A stretch of 14,369 nucleotides of DNA from Candidatus Omnitrophota bacterium (lineage in GTDB: Bacteria; Hinthialibacterota; Hinthialibacteria; Hinthialibacterales; JAKPRU01): assembly GCA_029570205.1 (NCBI GenBank), contig JAKQSI010000124.1:1-14369 (forward strand), read 5' to 3'. This document shows, piece after piece, positions 5,662 through 13,555 of this stretch (position 1 is the stretch's first letter; each line of letters opens with the position of its first letter). Under the pieces are notes generated by a model that made no database searches, was not told where the DNA came from, and saw nothing but the letters and a program-made list of their open reading frames with translations. The translations under genes and the position numbers were made by a program.

Positions 5662-8568
5662 TTGCCTTCTCCTGATAAAACCCAACGCCCTCGACTCTTA
5701 ATCGAAGACTGGCTCCCCATCGCCGAAATCGGTCTTGAGAGCATTCGAGAGCGTACCCCGATGACTCCCTATCCCGCGCCCAATCGAATCCATGTCTGGT
5801 GGGCGCGGCGGCCCCTCGTGGCCAGCCGGGCAGCCATCCTCGCCAGCCTTCTCCCCGCCGACGCCGATCGGGAAATGTTTCTGCATATCCTGGGGATACA
5901 TGGAGATCCGGTGGGGGCGAGGAAGGCCATAGATCAGGCAGTACGGAATGGCGAACGAATTCAGAATCCATACGATTATGACCGGGCATTCAAGTATTCC
6001 CCGTCGAGCGGCGATCTAAATTGGATTGAAGATCGTAGTTCATTTCTCTCGGATAGTACTCATCAAACTGTGCTTGATCCCACCGCTGGAGGAGGCAGTA
6101 TTCCTTTTGAAGCAATCAGGCTTGGATTGGATTCGGTAGCCAACGAGTTGAATCCTGTGGCTTGGCTATTGCTGAAGTGTACGATTGAATTTCCAGTTCG
6201 GTTCGGAAACAGCCTACTTGATCGATATACACAGTTGGCAAAGATATGGCGACGTCGGATGGAAGATGAGGTCGGGCGTTTCTTCCCAAGACCTACGGAA
6301 TCGAATCGAGAAGAAGGCACTTACCTCTGGTCCCGCACGGTCACCTGCCCGTACTGTAACGGTCTTGTGCCGTTGTCGCCGAATTGGCGGCTGGACGGCA
6401 AAGGCAAAGGGGTGCGGCTGGTTCCGCATACCGAGAATCCCGATCACCGGTATTGCACATTCGAGATTGTAGAGAAACTCAAGGAACAGAGTCCGGGTAC
6501 CGTAAAAGGCGGCAACGGCCTATGCCCATACCCGGACTGCGGGCGGGGAATCCATGGCGATGAAATCAAAGCCCAGGCACAGGCCGGAAAGATGGGCCGG
6601 CAACTCTACACCATCGTCTACAAAGAAACCAAAGTCGTCGGCTACACAAAAACCGGGAAACCCAAGGTCAAGAAAATCCGTGGATTCCGCGCCCCACGCC
6701 CCGAAGACGATGTGGAAGAACAGGTCCGCAAAGCGCTCGAAGCAAAAATGCCCGAATGGCAGGCTCGAAATATCGTGCCGGATGAGGAATATCCCGCAAA
6801 TACAAATGATGATCGCCCCCGTCAATACGGTATGCCCCTGTGGCGCGATATGTTTGCCCCCCGCCAACTGTACGGCCATTGTGTCTCTGTTGAGGTGTTC
6901 CAGGACATGGTGGAAGAACTGCGACAAAAGAACGGCGAACTCTCCGAACTCGACAAAGCCGCCATGGCGTATATTGCTATAGCGATTGATAAGATGCTGA
7001 ATTACAACTCTATCCTTTCGAGGTGGGATCAATCGACCGGAAGAATTCGAAGCAAGTTTGATCGTCATGATTATGCATTCTTATGGAGTTACGGTGAGAT
7101 GGCTCCGACGATTACAGGGCTGGGGTATGACTGGGCGCTGAGATCTGGCGAGGAGGCGCTGGAAGAATTGATCAAGTTGCTGAACGGGGGACCGGCCTTT
7201 CAGTTACTGGATGAGACGGAGCAGTCGAACGGGAAAATACAGATTCGCCTCGGCTCGGCGGATGCGCTGGATCTGGAAGATAAGAGCGTGGACTGCATTG
7301 TGATGGACCCGCCATACTACGGCAATGTGATGTATGCGGAACTGGCGGATTTCTTTTATGTGTGGTTGAAACGGACGGCGGGATTGCTGTACCCGGAAGC
7401 GTTTGTCGATTACCTGACGGATAAGGACCGGGAAGCGGTGGCGAACCCGGCGAAGTTCAAGGGGAAACGGAAGGCGATGGACCTGGCGGGAGAAGATTAC
7501 CAGCGGCGCATGGCGGCGATTTTCAGGGAATGCCGACGGGTACTCAAGCCGCACGGAGTGATGACCCTGATGTTTACGCACAAGGCGAGCGGGGCCTGGG
7601 ATGCCGTTGCCAGGGGCCTGGTGGAGGCGGGATTTGTGATTACCGCATCCTGGCCGGTGAATACCGAGGCGGAAGGCAGTATGCACATCAGAGAGAAATC
7701 CGCCGCGAAAAGCACAATCTTCCTGGTGTGCCGCGTGCGCGAAACACGCCCGGAAGACAGCGATACTGTGTATTGGGAAGATATCGAACCGAAAGTGGCG
7801 GAAGCGGTGCGCCGCCGAATCGCCGAATTCCAGAACGCCGGAATCCGGGGTGTGGATCTGTATCTCGCCTCGTTCGGCCCGGCGCTGCAAGTGTTCAGTG
7901 AGGCCTGGCCGATACAACGGGGCCGTGCCGTTCAACGGTCCTCCGATCTCTTATACGAAGAATTCGATCCGTACTCGGTCAGTCCCGAAGATGCGCTGGA
8001 CGCCGCCCGGCGGGAAGTGAAACAATGGCGCATGGACCAACTCGCCACCATGAAGCGTCAACACCATCTGGACCCGGTAACCGAATGGTTTATTCTGGCC
8101 TGGGATGCCTTTCGAGCGCCGCGCTTCCCGGCGGATGAGGCCCTGAAACTGGCGCGCGTGGTCGGTACGGACTTCGACTCCGACATCAAGAACCGTTTCT
8201 GCGAAGTGAAGGGCAGTGACGCGATTCTCTGGGACAGCAGTCTCCGCAAACGGAAAGGGAGACTCGGCCCGGTGGGCGGGGCGGTGATGCTGGATACCCT
8301 GCACCGGGCGGCGGCATTGGGAATCGAGCAGAATACCGGCGCGGCGAAGGAGTTGATCGAGCAGGCCGGACTTGTGGACGATGCGACTTTCCTGACGGCG
8401 CTGGAGGCATTGCTGAATGTATTACCTCCAGGCGGATCTATGGCAAAAGGGAAATTGGAAGATGTCCCCCTGGCGGGCGCATCGAACGATTTTGAGGCGC
8501 TGGAGAAACTGCGGCGATTGGCGTTTACAGAAAAGGTCCCTGCTCCGCAACAGGCGTTGTTGTTCTAA
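5662..8568 (+). CDS. DUF1156-type adenine-specific DNA methyltransferase
   Basis: A 968-residue DNA methylase, expected to transfer a methyl group from S-adenosylmethionine to adenine N6. The N-terminus (about 11-65, LIEDWLPIAEIGLESIRER to WWARRPLVASRAAILASLLP) is the DUF1156 domain. The SAM-binding motif I is DPTAGGGS at 139-146 and catalytic motif IV is DPPY at 549-552. The roughly 400 residues between them hold a zinc-ribbon pattern: C229-x2-C232 and C288-x4-C293. I start at TTG 5662 because GGGAGGT lies at the right distance and DUF1156 follows at once. The protein ends in QALLF, which fits the bacterial sliding-clamp-binding consensus. Codon and base use vary along the gene: AT-richer near 5980-6340 and 6960-7110. 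It follows the antitoxin by 27 bp. In BREX, PglX-type methylases pair with a DUF499-like ATPase; the same pairing here supports a self/non-self marking role. The target sequence cannot be predicted. Confidence 0.9.
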   Translation: MPSPDKTQRPRLLIEDWLPIAEIGLESIRERTPMTPYPAPNRIHVWWARRPLVASRAAILASLLPADADREMFLHILGIHGDPVGARKAIDQAVRNGERIQNPYDYDRAFKYSPSSGDLNWIEDRSSFLSDSTHQTVLDPTAGGGSIPFEAIRLGLDSVANELNPVAWLLLKCTIEFPVRFGNSLLDRYTQLAKIWRRRMEDEVGRFFPRPTESNREEGTYLWSRTVTCPYCNGLVPLSPNWRLDGKGKGVRLVPHTENPDHRYCTFEIVEKLKEQSPGTVKGGNGLCPYPDCGRGIHGDEIKAQAQAGKMGRQLYTIVYKETKVVGYTKTGKPKVKKIRGFRAPRPEDDVEEQVRKALEAKMPEWQARNIVPDEEYPANTNDDRPRQYGMPLWRDMFAPRQLYGHCVSVEVFQDMVEELRQKNGELSELDKAAMAYIAIAIDKMLNYNSILSRWDQSTGRIRSKFDRHDYAFLWSYGEMAPTITGLGYDWALRSGEEALEELIKLLNGGPAFQLLDETEQSNGKIQIRLGSADALDLEDKSVDCIVMDPPYYGNVMYAELADFFYVWLKRTAGLLYPEAFVDYLTDKDREAVANPAKFKGKRKAMDLAGEDYQRRMAAIFRECRRVLKPHGVMTLMFTHKASGAWDAVARGLVEAGFVITASWPVNTEAEGSMHIREKSAAKSTIFLVCRVRETRPEDSDTVYWEDIEPKVAEAVRRRIAEFQNAGIRGVDLYLASFGPALQVFSEAWPIQRGRAVQRSSDLLYEEFDPYSVSPEDALDAARREVKQWRMDQLATMKRQHHLDPVTEWFILAWDAFRAPRFPADEALKLARVVGTDFDSDIKNRFCEVKGSDAILWDSSLRKRKGRLGPVGGAVMLDTLHRAAALGIEQNTGAAKELIEQAGLVDDATFLTALEALLNVLPPGGSMAKGKLEDVPLAGASNDFEALEKLRRLAFTEKVPAPQQALLF

Positions 8569-8592
8569 GCGTACCGAAAGGAGTGCCATACG

Positions 8593-8838
8593 ATGAAGAA
8601 CGTGGTTCTCGAAATCCCCGATGATCTGCTGGCATCTTTGAAGGTGCCTCCGGAGGAAACCGAGTCTCGTTTGCGCACGGAACTGGCGATCCGTCTCTAT
8701 CAGAAAGGACTGCTATCGTTCGGAAAAGCCAGACAACTCTGCGGTATGAGCAAATGGGAGTTTCATACTCTTCTGGGCAAAGAGGGAGTTTGTCGAGGCT
8801 ATGATTCCGAAGAGCTGCAAAGAGATTTGGCATTCTGA
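8593..8838 (+). CDS. UPF0175 family antitoxin
   Basis: An 81-residue protein of the UPF0175 family, small putative DNA-binding antitoxins usually followed by a PIN/DUF3368 toxin. VVLEIPDDLLASLKVP is the typical N-terminal strand and helix. LLSFGKARQLCGMSKWEFHTLLG (about 47-69) is the conserved helix-turn-helix-like core, and YDSEELQRDL is the usual ending, so the protein is full length. AAAGGAG sits upstream of the ATG, 24 bp after the methyltransferase stop. Its expected toxin is reduced to a tail directly downstream, leaving this antitoxin without an enzyme in cis. It may now act as a local transcriptional regulator of the helicase gene or cross-neutralise another PIN protein; both are inference. 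Confidence 0.85.
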   Translation: MKNVVLEIPDDLLASLKVPPEETESRLRTELAIRLYQKGLLSFGKARQLCGMSKWEFHTLLGKEGVCRGYDSEELQRDLAF

Positions 8839-8840
8839 TC

Positions 8841-8966
8841 TGGGCGAGGAGGGCCGGATTGATTGATTCGTTGAGAGTTGAATTGGATGCGCTTCGTGAC
8901 GAGGGGGATTTCCGGCTGAGTCAGCAGGTCTGTCGAGAGGCATTGAGAGCGGTCGGAGAGGAATAG
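8841..8966 (+). pseudogene. C-terminal remnant of a DUF3368/PIN toxin
   Basis: The frame ending at TAG 8964-8966 reads ARRAGLIDSLRVELDALRD, then FRLSQQVCREALRAVGEE. This is the characteristic C-terminal helix pair of DUF3368 PIN proteins ('GLI..vr..LD.L...GF.LS...y...L...GE'). About 40 codons survive. The catalytic PIN fold, normally about 110-120 residues, is missing, and there is no start codon with a ribosome-binding site. The remnant begins right after the UPF0175 stop (8836-8838), so the deletion removed almost all of the toxin while leaving its antitoxin intact. It is too short for most gene finders. Confidence 0.72.
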
Positions 8967-8968
8967 GC

Positions 8969-8996
8969 CTGGATTCCGGCTTGCGCCGGAATGACG
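8969..8996 (-). repeat. Solitary palindromic repeat, reverse orientation
   Basis: One 28-bp copy of the same repeat as in the arrays around the GIY-YIG gene: CTGG, ATTCCGGC (8973-8980), loop TTGC, GCCGGAAT (8985-8992), GACG. Both 8-bp arms are perfect. Read in the other direction the loop is GCAA, whereas array copies have GAAA. It starts 3 bp after the toxin remnant's stop and lies in the 90-bp gap before the helicase gene. Confidence 0.92.
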
Positions 8997-9056
8997 TAGA
9001 GAGAAAGAGATGACGGAGAGGGAAAACATTTCTGTCACGTAGACTGGGGGGCAATT

Positions 9057-12000
9057 ATGAGTGGTGAAGCGCCTTTATTGACCTGTTACACATGGAATAC
9101 CAGTTACCGTCACGAGGATGGGGATTTAATTTCTCTATTTTATGTTCCCGCCCTGTCCCGCGCCATTCGGTACGACCGAACGACAGGATTCTTTAATGCC
9201 GATGCGTTGGCGTTGGCAGCGCGGGGGATCGCCCGGCTGATTGAAAACGGCGGCGAAATGCGGCTGATTGTCGGATGTACGCTGGACGAAGACGAAGTCA
9301 GAGCCATTCAAGAGGGATATGCTTTACGGGAGAAAATCGCCGAGAAACTGGCTGCAACGCCCCTTGATCCACCCGACGTTACCGCGCGGAACGGTCTGGA
9401 AGCCCTGGCCTGGATGGTGGCCCATGAACGGCTGGATGTGAAAGTCGCTGTGCCGGTCGCTGCCGACGGAACCCCTGTAGTTTCGCATGGGATCTATCAC
9501 GAGAAAGTGGGCATTATTACGGATCGGGAAGGGAACCAGATCAGTTTCAGTGGGAGTATCAATGAGACGAAGGGGGGATGGATCGACAATCGCGAGAGTT
9601 TTCACGTGCATTGTTCCTGGGCGGGAGAGCGGGAAGCGCAGCATGTTGAAGATGAAGTTCGCGCGTTTTCGCGTCTGTGGGCCGACCGGATGATCACCGT
9701 GCGGATCTTTACTTTTCCGGAAGCGGCGAAACAGAGACTCCTTGAGTTCCTCCCGAAGGACGACAGACCCGTCAGAAGACCGACACAAGAACCGGGTGAG
9801 CCGCTGCCCGATGATAAACCGAATCCCTATTCACTCACACAAGATGAGAAACGTAGAGCGGTCTGGACATACATCCACAACGCAGCCCGCATGTGGAATG
9901 GGATGCAGGTGGGGGTGGTGACCTCATGCGTAAAGCCTTGGCCTCACCAGATGCGGACATTTACACGGATGCACCGGGGCTGGCCGTTCCGTCTGCTGAT
10001 CGCCGACGAAGTGGGCCTCGGAAAAACGATCACGGCAGGATTATTGATCCGTCAGGCGTGGCTGTCGGGCATGGCACGGCGAATCCTGATTATGGTTCCT
10101 GCCGGTATCCTGCATCAATGGCAGAATGAACTCTACGAGAAATTCAACCTGAATATGCCGATTTACGATGGGCAGCAACTTCTCTGGAAGCAAACCCACG
10201 GCCGGCAAGGCTCTCCGGAAAAGAAAGTCAGTCGCCACGAATGGCACGAAGAACCGTTTGTCTTGTGTTCCAGCCACCTGATGCGTCGCAGAGATCGGGT
10301 TCAGGATTTGCTGGAAGCGGACGATTGGGACCTGATCGTGCTGGATGAGGCGCATCATGCACGGCGGAAAGCGCCGGGGAGTCCCCAGGAAGGCGGGCCG
10401 AATGAGCTGCTGCGGTTGATGCGTGAACTGCGTTCCCGATGCCAGGCGCTGTTGCTGTTGACGGCAACCCCGATGCAGATTCATCCCATCGAGGTTTGGG
10501 ATTTGCTGAACCTGCTCGGACTGCCTCCCCGGTGGTCGGCAAGCGAGAATGATTTTCTCAGGTATTTTGAGACTGCTCGCGGGAATCCAAGCCACGATGA
10601 CATGAAATTCCTTTGCGAGATGTTCCGGGACACCGAATTGTTTTTCGGCCCTGTGGACGAGGGCGAATTGGAGAAAACTGTCCCGGAACTGGGCCGGTTG
10701 GGACGACAGAAGGTTCTGAAAGCCTTGCGAGACCAGAGCGGGATTCCGCTCAAGCGGTTGGAGACTAATACCCGGCAGGGCGCTCTCCGGGTTCTTCGGC
10801 GATTCAGCCCGATCCGTTTTCTGATGGCTCGGCATACCCGTGAACTGTTGCGGTCTTACCACAAGAGGGGGCTGCTCGAAACGCCGATTGCGACGCGCGA
10901 TCCTCGCGACATAGCGGTGAGTCTCTCCCGGGAAGAGCGGGCGCTTTACAACCGTGTGGAAGAATACATCAGCACAACTTACAACCGTGCCGCCCCGGAG
11001 AAGCGGACGGCAATCGGATTTGTGATGACGGTCTATCGCCGCCGTCTGGCCAGTTCTTTTCATGCGCTTCGATGCACATTAACCAATCGCCTGGCTCGGA
11101 GATTCGAACCTATCGACGAGGAGGATATTTCCCAGGACGAGATCCAGGAAGAAATCATGGACGCGGAATGTGCGTTCAGGCTGGCTCGCCAGTCCTGCGA
11201 AGATGAAGAGGACGCAGAAATCAAATCGATTCTGAAACAGATTGCACAACTGGGCACAGACAGCAAAGCCAGGGAACTGAAGTCCCAACTGGAGCGGATC
11301 TTCGCAGAGGGCTATGACTCGGCGCTCGTGTTTACACACTACACCGACACGATGGACTACCTGAAAGAGTATCTGGCCGAGCATTTCCCGGATAAGTCGA
11401 TTGCCTGTTATTCCGGACGCGGGGGAGAACGGCGGGATGGGAGCGGCTTATGGACGAAGTGCAGCAAAGAGAGTGTTAGGCAGGCGCTGAAACGAAAAGA
11501 AATCCGCCTTCTTGTTTGTACCGATGCGGCGGGTGAAGGCCTGAATCTTCAGTATTGCGGTGCGCTGATCAATTACGATCTGCCCTGGAATCCCATGAAG
11601 ATCGAGCAACGGATCGGGCGAATCGACCGGATTGGGCAGCAATACCCGATGATACGGGTCATCAATCTGGCTTATGAGAACACCGTTGAAGCCGATATTT
11701 ACTTTGCGCTTGCAAGGCGAATCAACCTTTTCCAGGGAATCGTCGGGAGACTTCAGCCGATCCTGTCCCGCCTGCCGAAAGAGTTTGAAAGGTTGACATT
11801 GCAGCCGCCTGCACAGCGCGATGCAGGGCAGGCGCGGTGTACCGCCGATATCGAACAGATGGTCGAGGAAAGCGAGTGTGTGGCCTTCGATATCGACGAC
11901 GCTGCAGAAGAAACTGCGGAGATCCCGGATCTGCCGGAACCGGCCCTGACCCTGGAACAGATCGACACGGCTTTGAACCGACCGGATATTCGCCCCCCGG

Positions 12001-12383
12001 AAATTGACTGGAAACCACTGGATTACCGATCCTACTCCCTGCAACTCCCCGGCATGTCCGAAGCCATTCGAGCGACGACAAGCAAAGATGTGTTCGAGGA
12101 TCATTTTGAGAGCCACGAATTTCTCTCACCGGGAGGGCATTTGTTTGCGGGCCTTGAGAAGGGCCACGTGAGCCAGGAAGTACAGTCTGATTCCGCCAAG
12201 GGGCATTTCTGGATAATCGAATCATCCGGGGGGAGGTCCTGTGAATTCATCGCCGTGACGCGGAACGGGCCCCGGCGAATCGAGACTCTCAACGATCTCC
12301 TGGCGAGCCTTGAGGATCTTGGCCCACCGGACAGACCGGACCCGTCGCAGTGGAAAGATCCGACGATCCGGTTGGTTGTTTGA
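9057..12383 (+). CDS. PLD-nuclease / SNF2-family helicase fusion, defence-associated
   Basis: An 1108-residue protein joining a phospholipase-D-like domain to a full SNF2-type (superfamily 2) DNA translocase. N-terminal PLD region, about 20-200: RYDRTTGFFNADAL, then HEK at 148-150 and GSIN at 166-169, the HxK...GSxN signature of PLD nucleases. One HKD-type half-site is seen, so an active enzyme would need a dimer. Helicase motifs: I, ADEVGLGKT at 316-324; II, DEAH at 430-433; III, TATP at 469-472; IV region, ALVFTHYTDTMDYL; V, DAAGEGLNLQ; VI, QRIGRIDRIGQ at 851-861. The last 150 residues have no motif I know. The ATG at 9057 follows a GGGGGG-type ribosome site. It is the last gene of the locus. 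SNF2 helicases (DrmD) and PLD proteins (DrmC) occur as separate subunits in DISARM; this fusion plus DUF499/DUF1156 partners points to a DNA-targeting effector. Effector role is inferred. Confidence 0.9.
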   Translation: MSGEAPLLTCYTWNTSYRHEDGDLISLFYVPALSRAIRYDRTTGFFNADALALAARGIARLIENGGEMRLIVGCTLDEDEVRAIQEGYALREKIAEKLAATPLDPPDVTARNGLEALAWMVAHERLDVKVAVPVAADGTPVVSHGIYHEKVGIITDREGNQISFSGSINETKGGWIDNRESFHVHCSWAGEREAQHVEDEVRAFSRLWADRMITVRIFTFPEAAKQRLLEFLPKDDRPVRRPTQEPGEPLPDDKPNPYSLTQDEKRRAVWTYIHNAARMWNGMQVGVVTSCVKPWPHQMRTFTRMHRGWPFRLLIADEVGLGKTITAGLLIRQAWLSGMARRILIMVPAGILHQWQNELYEKFNLNMPIYDGQQLLWKQTHGRQGSPEKKVSRHEWHEEPFVLCSSHLMRRRDRVQDLLEADDWDLIVLDEAHHARRKAPGSPQEGGPNELLRLMRELRSRCQALLLLTATPMQIHPIEVWDLLNLLGLPPRWSASENDFLRYFETARGNPSHDDMKFLCEMFRDTELFFGPVDEGELEKTVPELGRLGRQKVLKALRDQSGIPLKRLETNTRQGALRVLRRFSPIRFLMARHTRELLRSYHKRGLLETPIATRDPRDIAVSLSREERALYNRVEEYISTTYNRAAPEKRTAIGFVMTVYRRRLASSFHALRCTLTNRLARRFEPIDEEDISQDEIQEEIMDAECAFRLARQSCEDEEDAEIKSILKQIAQLGTDSKARELKSQLERIFAEGYDSALVFTHYTDTMDYLKEYLAEHFPDKSIACYSGRGGERRDGSGLWTKCSKESVRQALKRKEIRLLVCTDAAGEGLNLQYCGALINYDLPWNPMKIEQRIGRIDRIGQQYPMIRVINLAYENTVEADIYFALARRINLFQGIVGRLQPILSRLPKEFERLTLQPPAQRDAGQARCTADIEQMVEESECVAFDIDDAAEETAEIPDLPEPALTLEQIDTALNRPDIRPPEIDWKPLDYRSYSLQLPGMSEAIRATTSKDVFEDHFESHEFLSPGGHLFAGLEKGHVSQEVQSDSAKGHFWIIESSGGRSCEFIAVTRNGPRRIETLNDLLASLEDLGPPDRPDPSQWKDPTIRLVV

Positions 12384-12435
12384 TTGGGGGGCGGGATTGG
12401 GGCAACAAGTTAGTGGAATCTTGGAACCACAGGGA

Positions 12436-12707
12436 TGATTTCTCAAAGGTGAATTCAAGATGGGTTTTCACACATCGATCGACGGTATTCCTGAGGTACA
12501 GGATAAGCATAGGCGGTTTAACAATGGACGCAAGACATCGTCCATTGTTGAAAGAAATGCAAAGAAGATTCTAGCGTACCGCCCTTGGGTGACGGCAAGG
12601 GCGACCGTGTGCCCTGATACGGCGTGGGCTATCAAAAAATCTCTTCTATATTTTGACCGACTGGGATATACTCATGTGGAGTTCGCTCCTGTAGAGGGAA
12701 TGGATCG
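12436..12707 (+). pseudogene. Internal fragment of a radical-SAM (SPASM/maturase-like) protein
   Basis: The frame from about 12436 (first ATG 12460) reads MGFHTSIDGIPEVQDKHRRF and later LAYRPWVTARATVCPDTAW and RLGYTHVEFAPVEG. The 'SIDG...DK.R.F.NG' followed by 'R.TV.P.......F...G......EPV' pattern is the middle of radical-SAM enzymes such as anaerobic sulfatase maturases and peptide maturases. The part that should carry the CxxxCxxC iron-sulfur motif is absent; an in-frame TGA and the helicase gene lie upstream. At about 12700-12707 the similarity ends and reversed transposase sequence begins, so the C-terminus is gone too. Could also be a diverged member of another radical-SAM subgroup. Confidence 0.55.
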
Positions 12708-13530
12708 GATGTCCCGTAGAATGCCTTGATTCGCAGGTGTTGCTTCATCCATTTGAAGAAGAGTTCCACTTGCCGGCGGGCTTGGTACAGGTTGGCAAGG
12801 GTGAGCGCTGGTAACGTGAAGTCGTTTGTCAGGAACACCAGGCGGTGGTTTCTCTCTCCATCGAGGTAGCGAATACGCCGCAGTGTGCCGGGATAGTTTT
12901 TTCTGGAATAGAAACCGCCCGGGATAATGGTTTGATCGCATTGAAGGCCGGTCGACTTGTCTACTCGATGGGAATAGAGGCGATGGAAATCGAAATTCTT
13001 TTTGGCCCGGGTCACAAAAAATGCGGAGGATTGATGAATGCGATAGAGACGGGCAAAATCGAGATAGCCTCGATCCATCACATAAATCGCGCCTGGCTCC
13101 AACAGCAGATCGTCGAGGATATGGACATCGTGAACCTTTCCATGAGTAAGAATGACAACGGTGGGAAGGCTTCCGCGCAAATCGAGAAGGGTATGAAGTT
13201 TAATCGCCCCCTTGTGCTTGCGAAACGTGGCCCAAGGGAAAAGCGACAAACACAAGTCGATCGTGGTAGAATCCAAAGCATAGACGGTTTGGTCGAGTTC
13301 CATTCCGAAATCGTCGTGGGCATACAGATCACGAGCCGTGTGAATGAGTCCTTGGGCAAAATCGGCATAAAGTTGCCAGGGACGGGTATCGTTTGCGTCG
13401 GCTAAGGTACTTCGGGAAACTTTGCCTCGAATGCCGGCATGATAGAGTTTGGGCTGTAACGCGCGTAAACAGGTTTCGATATCTCGAAGGCTTTCGCGAT
13501 AGGTGAGTTGGGCAAAAGCCATACGGCGAA
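12708..13530 (-). pseudogene. IS4-family DDE transposase, truncated at both ends
   Basis: Read on the minus strand, about 274 uninterrupted codons from MAFAQLTYRESLRDIE to HLRIKAFYGTS match the IS4-family (DUF4372-type) transposase. The DDE residues are still there: the first Asp in YALDSTTIDLCLSLFPW, the second in YVMDRGYLDFARL, and the Glu in YQARRQVELFFKWMKQ. The first 50-70 residues (normally ...FAQLMDFIP... and ...CWDQF) and the C-terminal tail after FYGTS are replaced by unrelated sequence: antisense of the DUF932 gene on one side, antisense of the radical-SAM fragment on the other. The open frame therefore extends from 13753 to 12632 but those ends are not transposase. No terminal inverted repeats remain, so the element is immobile. 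Plus-strand open frames here (such as 12845-13405) are shadows. Confidence 0.85.
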
Positions 13531-13555
13531 TCCCAAGAAAAGGAGGTATCGTCCG

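Noticed and set aside
378-12383. A canonical BREX or DISARM system
   Set aside because: No PglZ, Lon or BrxA/B, and no DUF1998 or DrmB genes are present; only the DUF499/DUF1156 pairing and the helicase/PLD chemistry are shared.
12384-12435. Terminator or promoter after the helicase gene
   Set aside because: The G-rich stretch has no convincing stem-loop plus T run and no -35/-10 pair that I could support.
12845-13405. 186-residue plus-strand ORF
   Set aside because: Antisense shadow of the IS4 transposase, whose DDE motifs are clear on the minus strand.
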